Part shown: in pieces, positions 1-6,483 of the stretch
Position numbering within the stretch: the stretch's first letter is position 1
Layout of the letters: each line of letters begins with the position of its first letter
Origin: Clostridiales bacterium
GTDB lineage: Bacteria; Bacillota; Clostridia; Christensenellales; Aristaeellaceae
NCBI GenBank assembly: GCA_004552515.1
Contig: SFOF01000062.1
Location: forward strand, 1-10,370
Reading direction: 5' to 3'
Length of the DNA stretch: 10,370 nucleotides
Translations under genes and position numbers: made by a program
Notes under the pieces: model-generated
Seen by the model: the letters and a program-made list of their open reading frames with translations, nothing else
Told to the model about the DNA's origin: nothing
The model's database searches: none

Positions 1-1
1 G

Positions 2-778
2 GCCGAGCACATTGCGGGCAGCGCAGAGCTGTTTGTTGATCGCATGAACGACCGCGCGGCAGAGCTGGGCATGACGAACACCAACTTTGTCAACTGCACG
101 GGCCTGCCGACCGAGAACCAGTACACCACCGCGCGCGATGTGGCACGCATGGCGGCGGCGTTGTCGAAGCACGATCTGTTCTACGATTATTCGTCGATCT
201 GGCTGGAGGATTTTACACATGAGAGCGGCCGCGTGACCACCCTGACCAACACAAACAAACTCCTGCGCCTTTACGACGGCTGCGACGGCATCAAGACCGG
301 CTCCACCAATGAGGCGGGCTACTGCATGGCGGCCTCGGCGAAGCGCGGCGGGATGCGGCTGATCGCCGTGGTGCTGGGCGCGCCCTCGGGCAAGGAGCGC
401 TTCAAGATCGCCGAAGCCATGCTCGATTACGGCTTTGCGGGCTACAGGCTTTATCCCGTGGCCGAGCGCGGCGCGGCGGTGCGCGGCAAAATGCCGGTGA
501 ACGGCGGCAGCGCGGACGGCGTGCCGCTTGTGCTGAATCAGGATCTGACGCTGCTGGTCAAAAAGGGCGAGGAGCGCGGCATTTCGCTCGAGGCCGAGCT
601 GCCCGAGGCGATCGACGCGCCCGTGCGCACAGGCGACGTGGTCGGCTATGTCCGCGTGCTGCGCGGCGGCGAGATGATCGCGCGCGTGCCCGTCGCGGCG
701 GCGGAATCGGTGAGCGCGCGGTCGCTGGGCAACGGACTGGCGCGCGTGATTCAAAAGTGGTGCTTCTCGGCGGGCTGA
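2..778 (+). CDS. D-alanyl-D-alanine carboxypeptidase (penicillin-binding protein, DacA/DacF type), 3' part only
   Basis: The reading frame is open from base 2, so the gene begins before the window; 258 codons are visible. This enzyme family trims the terminal D-Ala from peptidoglycan pentapeptides outside the membrane. Visible family marks are the stretch A-E-H-I-A-G-S at the very start, which follows the SxN motif in this family; E-L-G-M-T-N-T-N-F-V-N-C-T-G-L-P just after it; and the catalytic KTG triad, in D-G-I-K-T-G-S-T, at bases 293-301. The nucleophile motif SxxK must lie upstream. From about base 435 the protein turns into the beta-rich C-terminal domain typical of PBP5-like enzymes. 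The last ~18 residues (L-G-N-G-L-A-R-V-I-Q-K-W) could form the usual amphipathic membrane-anchoring helix. Which paralogue it is (DacA, DacB or DacF) cannot be settled from this fragment. No clear intrinsic terminator follows. Confidence 0.9.
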   Translation, partial: AEHIAGSAELFVDRMNDRAAELGMTNTNFVNCTGLPTENQYTTARDVARMAAALSKHDLFYDYSSIWLEDFTHESGRVTTLTNTNKLLRLYDGCDGIKTGSTNEAGYCMAASAKRGGMRLIAVVLGAPSGKERFKIAEAMLDYGFAGYRLYPVAERGAAVRGKMPVNGGSADGVPLVLNQDLTLLVKKGEERGISLEAELPEAIDAPVRTGDVVGYVRVLRGGEMIARVPVAAAESVSARSLGNGLARVIQKWCFSAG

Positions 779-1087
779 GTTTACCGGCGGCGGGCGCGTG
801 GCCTGGGGGGCGCGGGCGCTCGATCCGGCGCGTGAAGGTTTTTGCGGCCTGCATTGCCTGTGGACGGGTGATTTGGAGCGGCGCGCTCTGTGCGGGCCGC
901 TTTGATTTCTGTGTGAATGGCTCAAAACGGGAGATTGCGGCGCGGCTGAGCCGGGCCTTTGAAAGGCGGAAGAGGAGCGCTGCGATCTGAGGAATGTGCG
1001 GGCCCTTTGCGGGGCGGTTGATCTGGCGCTGGAGTTTTGGCGGCGGGAGGTCGCGAGAAGAGATTAATGGATGCCTATTTGTGCGGA

Positions 1088-1118
1088 GCGGACGGCGGCC
1101 CTTCAGAATGCCGTCTGC
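1088..1118. repeat. 9-bp inverted repeat with CGGAC/GTCTG core arms
   Basis: GCGGACGGC at 1088-1096 pairs with GCCGTCTGC at 1110-1118, with one G-T pair and a 13-base loop. The outer arms match the CGGAC/GTCTG arms of the palindrome family downstream of tilS. No T-run follows, so it is not an obvious terminator. Confidence 0.5.
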
Positions 1119-1160
1119 GAGCTTGATCGCCGTCTCAAAAAGCCGCTGCTGCGCTGAAAA

Positions 1161-1185
1161 CGGACGCGGCGGGGTCTGAATTTTT
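1161..1185 (+). repeat. CGGAC-N8-GTCTG palindrome followed by a T-run
   Basis: CGGAC at 1161-1165 can pair with GTCTG at 1174-1178 (one G-T pair, loop of 8). It is preceded by GAAAA and followed by AATTTTT. The flanks match those of the 14-base palindromes downstream of tilS, but the loop is longer. The T-run makes it terminator-like, though the 5-bp stem is too weak for a confident call. It sits about 55 bases ahead of the tilS start. Confidence 0.4.
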
Positions 1186-1241
1186 AACAAACGGATAAAT
1201 TCGGACGCGAACCCTTGCGGGAACGCGGCAAAGAGGGTACA

Positions 1242-2585
1242 ATGAATAGTAAACTGGAAATGTTATCCCCACGCCCCAGCGGCTATGTGCTGGCGGCGGT
1301 GTCGGGCGGCGCGGATTCCGTGGCGCTCCTGGCGCTTTTGCGGGAATACGCGCGTGCGGGCGAGATTCGGCTGGCGGCGGCGCATTTCGAGCATGGCATC
1401 CGCGGCGAGGAATCGCGCGGGGACGCACGGTTCGTGCGGGCGCTGTGCGCGGCGTGGGGGATTGAGTGCCATGTGGGCGCGTGCGACGTGCCGGCGCTGG
1501 CCGCCGAGCGCCATGTGGGGCTGGAGCAGGCCGCCCGCGACGCGCGCTATGCGTTTCTGCGTCGCGTGAAGGAAGAAATCGGCGCGGATTGCATCGCACT
1601 GGCGCACCACATGGACGATCAGGCTGAAACCGTGCTGATGCATTTGCTGCGCGGCGCGGGGCTGCGGGGCGCTTCAGGGATGGCGGCGCGCGAGGGAGAT
1701 CTGTACAGGCCGCTGCTGGCCGTGCGCAAGAGCGAACTGATCGACTATCTGGAGGAGCAGGGCGTTGACTGGCGCGAGGATTCGACCAACGCGCAGGCCG
1801 ATACGCCGCGAAACCGGCTGCGTCTCGAGGCGCTGCCTGCGCTGGAAGCCGCGTATCCCGGTGCGGCGCGCGCGCTCTGCCGGTTCGCCGGAATCGCGGC
1901 GCGCGAGGACGACTGCATGGCCGCGCAGACGGTGGCGTTTCTCGGCAAATACGCGGAACGGACTCCGGTCGGATTGCGGCTCCGCACGGCGGTAAGCGGC
2001 GTACACGAGGCGATCGCCATGCGTGCGGCGCATCGACTGACGGGACTGGACGCGGCGGGCTGCGGCATGATCTGCGCGCTCTATCGGGCGCAAAAGGGGC
2101 GGGTTATGCTGGAAAACGGCTGGTTGGCCGAGAAAACAGGGAACGGTCTGTATTTGATGCGCGGCGACGTCCGCTTTGACGGCGAGCTGCCGCTGGCCGG
2201 CGAGGGCGTGTACGATCTGGGCGCGCTGGGCTGCGTCACGGCGCGAGTCTGCGATGAACCGTGTCGGGACGGCGGCGAGCGGCGCGTCTGCGTGAGTGCG
2301 GACGCGGTGTGCGGCGCTGTATTTCGGACACGGCGAGCGGGCGACCGAATCAGGCCGCTGGGGATGAATGGGCGCATGAAGCTGTCCGATTACTTCATTA
2401 ACCGGCGCGTTGATCGGCCCATGCGCGGCGCGACTGTGCTGCTGGCGCGGGGAAGCGACGTGCTTTGGGCAGCTGGCGTGGGCCTGAGCGAGGACGCGCG
2501 CCTGAAGAGCGGCGAGAGCGGGCTTGAGCTGACGTTAAGCGGTGATGTCACGCCGTGGACGGATGAGGAACAGACCGAGGTCTGA
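1242..2585 (+). CDS. tilS: tRNA(Ile)-lysidine synthase TilS
   Basis: TilS uses ATP to attach lysine to C34 of tRNA-Ile(CAU), so that it reads AUA and is charged with isoleucine; it is an essential cytoplasmic enzyme. From the ATG at 1242 the protein has 447 residues, normal for the longer Firmicute type. The PP-loop S-G-G-A-D-S is at residues 21-26, H-H-M-D-D-Q-A-E-T at 122-130, and R-E-D-S-T-N with P-R-N-R-L-R at 178-194. The C-terminal TilS domain runs from about 361 to 431 (R-A-G-D-R-I-R-P-L-G, then K-L-S-D-Y-F-I-N). I chose ATG 1242 because GAGGG lies at 1233-1237, although the 4-base gap is short. TTG 1215 and ATG 1260 are also in frame. The stop codon is inside the first copy of a palindrome family. 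Gene order before hpt and ftsH matches other Firmicutes. Confidence 0.95.
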   Translation: MNSKLEMLSPRPSGYVLAAVSGGADSVALLALLREYARAGEIRLAAAHFEHGIRGEESRGDARFVRALCAAWGIECHVGACDVPALAAERHVGLEQAARDARYAFLRRVKEEIGADCIALAHHMDDQAETVLMHLLRGAGLRGASGMAAREGDLYRPLLAVRKSELIDYLEEQGVDWREDSTNAQADTPRNRLRLEALPALEAAYPGAARALCRFAGIAAREDDCMAAQTVAFLGKYAERTPVGLRLRTAVSGVHEAIAMRAAHRLTGLDAAGCGMICALYRAQKGRVMLENGWLAEKTGNGLYLMRGDVRFDGELPLAGEGVYDLGALGCVTARVCDEPCRDGGERRVCVSADAVCGAVFRTRRAGDRIRPLGMNGRMKLSDYFINRRVDRPMRGATVLLARGSDVLWAAGVGLSEDARLKSGESGLELTLSGDVTPWTDEEQTEV

Positions 2586-3465
2586 AAAGGACGGCGCGAC
2601 AGGCAAATGCGCCGGGCACAAGGCGTCTGAATGGCCGGACGCAGCTTTGGAAACGAGGATGGTCAGGCGGTTTGTATGCTGGATGCCAATGAAAACAGAC
2701 TGAAGTCTGAAGCACGATGCGGACGGAATGGCGGCTGGATGCGGGAACGCCGAGAGCTTTGCGTGTGGTTTCTGGAGGCCGAAGAATTCATGACGGAACG
2801 GACTGCGGTTTGCAGAACGGCGCGGAGCATTTGGAGCGATTCGGCGCTGGATAGATCGTGGAACAGACTGAGGTCTGAATGTGGCGCGACGGGGACAAGC
2901 GGTTGAGGCGTTTTGAATGCGCGCGTATGACTGCTTCGAAAGCGTCGCTGGTCAGGCGGTTCACAGGCCGGACATGGGAGCGCGGTGCAGTTCGAGCGCA
3001 CGCAAAGTGGTTTGGGTGGCCGCGCGTAGCTGCTGAAGCGGCGGAGGGCCTGCGTCGTGTGAAGGAAAACAGACCGTGGTCCGAATGACAGCCTAAGCGG
3101 ACGGACGAGCTGGCTGCAAGGACATTTTGGCGGCTGCGAGTGACGGTCAGAAGCGACTGCGCCTAAACGGTGCGCGGTTGGACGATGCCGAAGCGGACTG
3201 AGATCTGAATTGCGGCGCAAATCGTTTGCGGTCGCAGAGAACTTTGAAGATAACGGCAATGGAGCGCTTTATGCGCTGAACGGCGATGAAACAGACCAGG
3301 GTCTATATATCGCTTTGGCAAAGTGGAACGCTCGAACAGCGCCATTGAACCTTGGCGAACCAGCCGGGCAATGTGAACGCGGGAATAGTGCGGTGCGCAT
3401 GACGGCAAAACGGATCGAGGTTTGTTTTGGAACGGGGAAGATACAACGAAAGCGACTGAAGTCTG
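2571..3465. repeat. Family of nine 14-base palindromes, CAGAC-N4-GTCTG
   Basis: Copies begin at 2571, 2696, 2799, 2864, 3070, 3194, 3292, 3411 and 3452. The best form is CAGAC[C/T]GA[A/G]GTCTG. Copies 2571, 2696 and 2864 have perfect 5-bp arms. Copies 2799 and 3411 pair fully if G-U is allowed. Copies 3070, 3194 and 3292 have one mismatch, and 3452 has two at its base. Most copies are preceded by GAAA or GGAA and several are followed by AAT or AATG. Spacing is uneven: 125, 103, 65, 206, 124, 98, 119 and 41 bases. The DNA between copies is not obviously repeated. The first copy overlaps the tilS stop codon (2583-2585). Family identity and function are unknown to me. Confidence 0.75.
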
Positions 3466-3543
3466 AAATGGCGTGAACGCGGTCTGCGGCAGCGCGGGCC
3501 TTGAAATAGAAGCGACAACAGGGGAAAGTGGAGGACGAAAGAC
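2586..3543. other. 958-base spacer between tilS and hpt, no supported gene
   Basis: Tilts in base use, stop patterns and the absence of any protein family resemblance argue against genes here. The longest open frames are 2631-2906 (+), 3210-3476 (+) and 2663-3259 (-). All cross the palindrome copies, which explains repeated peptides such as N-R-L-K-S-E and N-R-L-R-S-E. The segment GGTCAGGCGGTT occurs twice (2661 and 2950). No promoter for hpt with two good boxes was found. The spacer is long for a gene pair that is usually close together. Confidence 0.7.
3530..3534 (+). promoter_or_regulatory. Shine-Dalgarno site of hpt
   Basis: GGAGG lies nine bases before the ATG at 3544 and supports that start. 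Confidence 0.8.
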
Positions 3544-4101
3544 ATGAAGCTGCATGAAGATCTGGAGAAAGTACTGATCAGCGAGGAAGAAATTAAGCGC
3601 CGCGTGGCCGAGATGGGCCGTCAGATTACCGAGGACTATAAGGATGATCCCGAGCCGCTGGTGCTGGTGTGCATCCTGAAGGGGTCGGTTGTGTTCTATG
3701 CCGATCTGCTGCGGGCGATCGATCACGATTGCCGGCTGGACTTCATGATTGTCAAGAGCTATGGCGCGGGACGTGAATCGAGCGGCAATGTGCAGTTCGT
3801 CAAGGATCTGAGCGAATCGATCACCGGCAAGCACGTTTTGATCGTCGAGGACATCATCGACAGCGGCCTGACGCTGACCTTCCTGCGCAATAACCTCATC
3901 ACGCGCGGCGCGAAGTCGCTCAAGATCTGCACGCTGCTGGACAAGCCCGAGCGCCGCAATCCCAATTCGACCATCACGGTGGACTATCGCGGCTTCGTCA
4001 TTCCCAACGAGTTCGTCGTGGGCTATGGTCTGGATTACGACGAGAAGTATCGCAATCTGCCCGAGGTGGGCGTGCTCAAGCCCGAGATCTACGCGGACTG
4101 A
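3544..4101 (+). CDS. hpt: Hypoxanthine phosphoribosyltransferase
   Basis: This cytoplasmic salvage enzyme joins hypoxanthine (often also guanine) to PRPP, giving IMP or GMP and pyrophosphate. The 185-residue length is normal. The PRPP-binding signature V-E-D-I-I-D-S-G-L-T is at residues 101-110, with acidic pair E102-D103 and the likely catalytic base D106. The pyrophosphate loop L-K-G-S is at 45-48, and the flexible-loop S-Y pair is at 72-73 (K-S-Y-G). The purine-side lysine is probably K134 (L-L-D-K-P-E-R-R), and G-Y-G-L-D-Y-D-E-K-Y-R-N-L-P near the C-terminus is typical. The start at ATG 3544 is backed by GGAGG. It lies between tilS and ftsH as in many Firmicutes, and in Bacillus the Hpt protein has been reported to work with TilS in controlling ftsH. 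Whether that holds here is not visible. Confidence 0.95.
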   Translation: MKLHEDLEKVLISEEEIKRRVAEMGRQITEDYKDDPEPLVLVCILKGSVVFYADLLRAIDHDCRLDFMIVKSYGAGRESSGNVQFVKDLSESITGKHVLIVEDIIDSGLTLTFLRNNLITRGAKSLKICTLLDKPERRNPNSTITVDYRGFVIPNEFVVGYGLDYDEKYRNLPEVGVLKPEIYAD

Positions 4102-4432
4102 CGCGCGCATATAAAATAGGAAGCGTTTTGAACGCGCGGATTCTGCCGGAGCGGCGCGTTCGGCGACTGCGTTCAGGCTTGAGCTTGCGCGGCAAAACGC
4201 CGAATATTTTCGGCTGCGCTGAAATGACTGTAGGGCGGCGCGGTACTGTTGCGGCGTTTTGCGTGCGGATCCCGGCCTGGATGACGTGCCTGGCGGCTGC
4301 GTTAGCGCTTGGAATTTGCGCGGCCTGGCGCGTGACTGCCGCGGCTGTCTTGCGTGGAGACATGGGCGGGGCTGCGGTCTGGAATGTCGCGGCTGTCTGT
4401 CGAGAAAACCGTAAGTTTACATAAAAGAATGA

Positions 4433-4454
4433 CGGGCGGGTTTGAATCCGCCCG
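4433..4454. promoter_or_regulatory. Perfect 7-bp inverted repeat around the ftsH -35 box
   Basis: CGGGCGG at 4433-4439 is the exact reverse complement of CCGCCCG at 4448-4454. The 8-base centre (4440-4447) contains the -35 hexamer TTGAAT. It could be an operator, or the stem of a weak terminator for hpt read-through, but no T-run follows. It does not match the CIRCE or CtsR operators as I know them. Confidence 0.5.
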
Positions 4455-4470
4455 CTATGCGTGGTATAAT
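4442..4470 (+). promoter_or_regulatory. Sigma-A-type promoter of ftsH
   Basis: TTGAAT (4442-4447) and TATAAT (4465-4470) are separated by exactly 17 bases, and TGG just before the -10 box gives an extended -10 element. This is the best promoter in the window. Transcription should start near 4477, leaving a leader of about 54 bases before the TTG start of ftsH. Confidence 0.85.
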
Positions 4471-4517
4471 AGGAACATACGCTGGATTTGAATGTAATTT
4501 GATACGCAAAGGAAAGC

Positions 4518-4533
4518 GAGGGATGCTTTTTTG
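4518..4533 (+). promoter_or_regulatory. Ribosome site and TTG start of ftsH
   Basis: GAGGG at 4518-4522 is eight bases ahead of TTG 4531. An ATG at 4523 opens a three-codon frame that stops with TGA at 4532-4534, overlapping the TTG start. It is too close to the GAGGG to use it well, so TTG is the likely start. Confidence 0.7.
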
Positions 4534-6483
4534 AAGCCAAAGAAATTCAATCGACTGCCTCAGCTGCTGATTTACGCGGCGCTGATCGTCGTGATACTGG
4601 TCGCCGTGCAGATGCTCGGCACGCCCGTGCGCGATCGGGTGAACAGCGTCAGCTATTCCGAATTGCTCGATATGGTCGAGAAGGACGAGCTGGCGTACGT
4701 CATGACGACCGGCAACAATCTGGTCGCCGCGACGCGCGACAGCGGCATTTCGGCCAGCGAGTTCCCGCAGCGCTATAACGTCGCGTCGCTTCTGCCGAGC
4801 ACGTCTCAGTTCTACAGCGACGTGAACGCCATCTATGCCGAAAAGCTGGACAAGGACGCGGATCTCATCAAGGTGAGCGATTACAGCTTTACCGTCACTG
4901 TGACCCCGCCGGCCACGACGCCCTGGTGGGTCGAGTGGATTCCGCTGCTGGTCACGATGCTGCTCTTCGGCGTGCTGTGGTATTTCATGATGCGCCAGCA
5001 GGGCGGTGGCGGCAAGGGCGTTATGAACTTCGGCAAATCCCGCGCGCGGCTGAGCGATCCCAGCAAGAACAAGGTGACGTTCGCCAATGTCGCCGGCGCG
5101 CAGGAAGAGACCGAGGAGCTGCGCGAAATTGTCGACTTCCTGAAGGATCCCAAAAAGTTTCAGGATCTGGGCGCGCGCGTGCCCAAGGGCGTGCTGCTCG
5201 TAGGCCCTCCCGGCACAGGCAAGACGCTGCTGGCCCGCGCCGTTGCGGGCGAGGCGGGCGTGCCGTTCTTCACGATTTCCGGCTCGGACTTTGTGGAAAT
5301 GTTCGTGGGCGTGGGCGCGAGCCGCGTGCGCGATCTCTTTGACGAGGCGAAAAAGCGCGCCCCGGCCATTGTGTTCATCGACGAGATCGACGCGGTCGGC
5401 CGTCAGCGCGGCGCTGGCCTGGGCGGCGGCCACGACGAGCGCGAGCAGACGCTCAACCAGCTGCTGGTCGAGATGGACGGCTTTACCGCCAATCAGGGCA
5501 TCATCGTCATGGCGGCCACCAACCGCGCGGACATACTCGACCCGGCGCTGCTGCGCCCCGGCCGTTTTGACCGCCAGATTACCGTGAGCTATCCGGACGT
5601 GAAGGGCCGCGAGGACATCCTGAAAATTCACGCCAAGGGCAAGCCGCTGGCCGCGGACGTCGATCTGTCGGTCATCGCGCGCAGAACGCCCTACTTTACC
5701 GGCGCGGATCTCGAAAACGTGCTCAACGAGGCGGCCATTCTCACCGCGCGCGCCAACGGCAGGGAAATCGCCATGGCCACGATCGAGGAGGCCATCACCC
5801 GCGTGAGCGCCGGCCCCGAAAAGAAGAGCCACAAGGTGACCGAGAAGGACAAGTATCTCGTGGCCTATCACGAGGCGGGGCACGCCGTGGTCATGCACTA
5901 CATTCCCGAGTGCGACCGGGTGCATGAGGTGTCCATCATTCCGCGCGGCAAGGGCGCGGGCGGATACACGATGTGGCTGCCCGACGAAGAAACCAGCTAT
6001 ATTTCCAGCAACCGCCTGAAGGCCTCCATCGCCGGAAGTCTGGGCGGCCACTGCGCCGAGAAGCTCGTGCTGGGCGACGTGTCCACCGGCTCCTCGAGCG
6101 ACCTTAAAAAGGCCACGCAGACCGCGCGCGCCATGGTGACCGAATACGGCATGAGCGGCAAGCTCGGCCCGATGTTCCTGGGCGAGGAGCACGAGGTGTT
6201 CCTGGGCCGCGATTTCTCGCAGACCGGCTCGAACGTGTCCGACGAGGTAAGCCGCGCCATCGACGAAGAGGTTCACGGCCTGCTCGAGGCGGGCTATGAC
6301 CGCGCCATGACCATACTGACCGAGCACCGCGACAAGCTGGACGCTGTGGCGCAGGCGCTGCAGGAAAAGGAAAAGCTCGATCAGGCCGAATTTGAGGCCA
6401 TTATGAACGACGCGGCTGTAGAAGCGGCGGACAAGCCGGCTGAAACGGGCGCGGAAAGCGAAGCGCAGACCGATGAACAGTAA
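4531..6483 (+). CDS. ftsH: ATP-dependent zinc metalloprotease FtsH
   Basis: FtsH is a hexameric membrane AAA+ protease that extracts and degrades damaged membrane proteins and some cytoplasmic regulators. The protein has 650 residues. Membrane helices lie at about 10-30 and 132-154, with an outer domain between them. The AAA domain has Walker A G-P-P-G-T-G-K-T (225-232), the pore motif F-V-G (258-260), Walker B V-F-I-D-E-I-D (281-287) and the second region of homology ending R-P-G-R-F-D-R-Q-I (342-350). The zinc site is H-E-A-G-H (447-451), with D524 as the likely third ligand. The acidic C-terminal tail from about 625 is typical. Translation starts at TTG 4531 behind GAGGG, because no ATG or GTG in frame fits. 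A near-consensus promoter precedes it. The 3' end overlaps the next gene by 11 bases. Confidence 0.97.
   Translation: MKPKKFNRLPQLLIYAALIVVILVAVQMLGTPVRDRVNSVSYSELLDMVEKDELAYVMTTGNNLVAATRDSGISASEFPQRYNVASLLPSTSQFYSDVNAIYAEKLDKDADLIKVSDYSFTVTVTPPATTPWWVEWIPLLVTMLLFGVLWYFMMRQQGGGGKGVMNFGKSRARLSDPSKNKVTFANVAGAQEETEELREIVDFLKDPKKFQDLGARVPKGVLLVGPPGTGKTLLARAVAGEAGVPFFTISGSDFVEMFVGVGASRVRDLFDEAKKRAPAIVFIDEIDAVGRQRGAGLGGGHDEREQTLNQLLVEMDGFTANQGIIVMAATNRADILDPALLRPGRFDRQITVSYPDVKGREDILKIHAKGKPLAADVDLSVIARRTPYFTGADLENVLNEAAILTARANGREIAMATIEEAITRVSAGPEKKSHKVTEKDKYLVAYHEAGHAVVMHYIPECDRVHEVSIIPRGKGAGGYTMWLPDEETSYISSNRLKASIAGSLGGHCAEKLVLGDVSTGSSSDLKKATQTARAMVTEYGMSGKLGPMFLGEEHEVFLGRDFSQTGSNVSDEVSRAIDEEVHGLLEAGYDRAMTILTEHRDKLDAVAQALQEKEKLDQAEFEAIMNDAAVEAADKPAETGAESEAQTDEQ

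Larger units (their letters stand above)
779..1241. other. 463-base spacer between the carboxypeptidase and tilS
   Basis: I find no convincing gene here. Short open frames exist (757-990, 994-1179), but they lack good ribosome sites and recognisable protein features. The sequence is G-rich on the + strand. It holds two palindromes with CGGAC and GTCTG arms, listed separately. A T-run at 839-843 is not preceded by a clean stem, so I do not call a terminator. I see no good promoter for tilS; GATAAA at 1194-1199 resembles a -10 box but has no -35 partner. Confidence 0.7.
4102..4530. other. 429-base spacer between hpt and ftsH, rich in small hairpins, ending in the ftsH promoter
   Basis: Three tight hairpins can be read directly. 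GCGTT-TTG-AACGC is at 4123-4135, just after hpt. GTTCA-GGCT-TGAGC is at 4171-4184, with one G-U pair. GCCGAA-TATT-TTCGGC is at 4199-4214. None is followed by a T-run. A near copy of the first, GCGTT-TTG-AATGC, occurs at 2908-2920 in the tilS–hpt spacer, where the one changed base keeps pairing as G-U. A 98-codon open frame (TTG 4128 to 4424) with one hydrophobic stretch is possible, but its codon use is unlike its neighbours and I do not call it a gene. Confidence 0.65.

Noticed and set aside
836..843. Intrinsic terminator after the carboxypeptidase gene
   Set aside because: The TTTTT run is not directly preceded by a stable, unambiguous stem; only short GCGC self-complementary pieces are present.
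2631..2906. 91-codon open frame on the plus strand
   Set aside because: No ribosome site, codon use unlike the neighbours, and the repeated N-R-L-[KR]-S-E peptide is only the palindrome read in frame.
2984..3000. tRNA T-arm-like GTTCGAG context (GTGC...GCAC)
   Set aside because: The loop is too long and there is no matching acceptor, anticodon arm or CCA end. A similar TTCGAGC at 9792 also lacks a tRNA.
2663..3259. 198-codon open frame on the minus strand in the tilS–hpt spacer
   Set aside because: Rich in S, R and P, no family resemblance, no clear ribosome site seen. Repeated peptides such as S-D-L-S come from the palindrome copies. Long antisense frames are common in GC-rich DNA.
2571..3465. 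CRISPR array or LexA regulon sites
   Set aside because: The repeats are only 14 bases, variable and unevenly spaced, with no cas genes, so not CRISPR. The arms CAGAC/GTCTG differ from the Firmicute LexA box CGAAC/GTTCG.
3210..3476. 88-codon open frame just before hpt
   Set aside because: No recognisable domain, weak start context, and it crosses three palindrome copies.
4128..4424. 98-codon frame with one hydrophobic stretch between hpt and ftsH
   Set aside because: The TTG start is only four bases from AGGAAG and lies in a hairpin loop. Codons such as GCT, TGT and CGA differ from the real genes.
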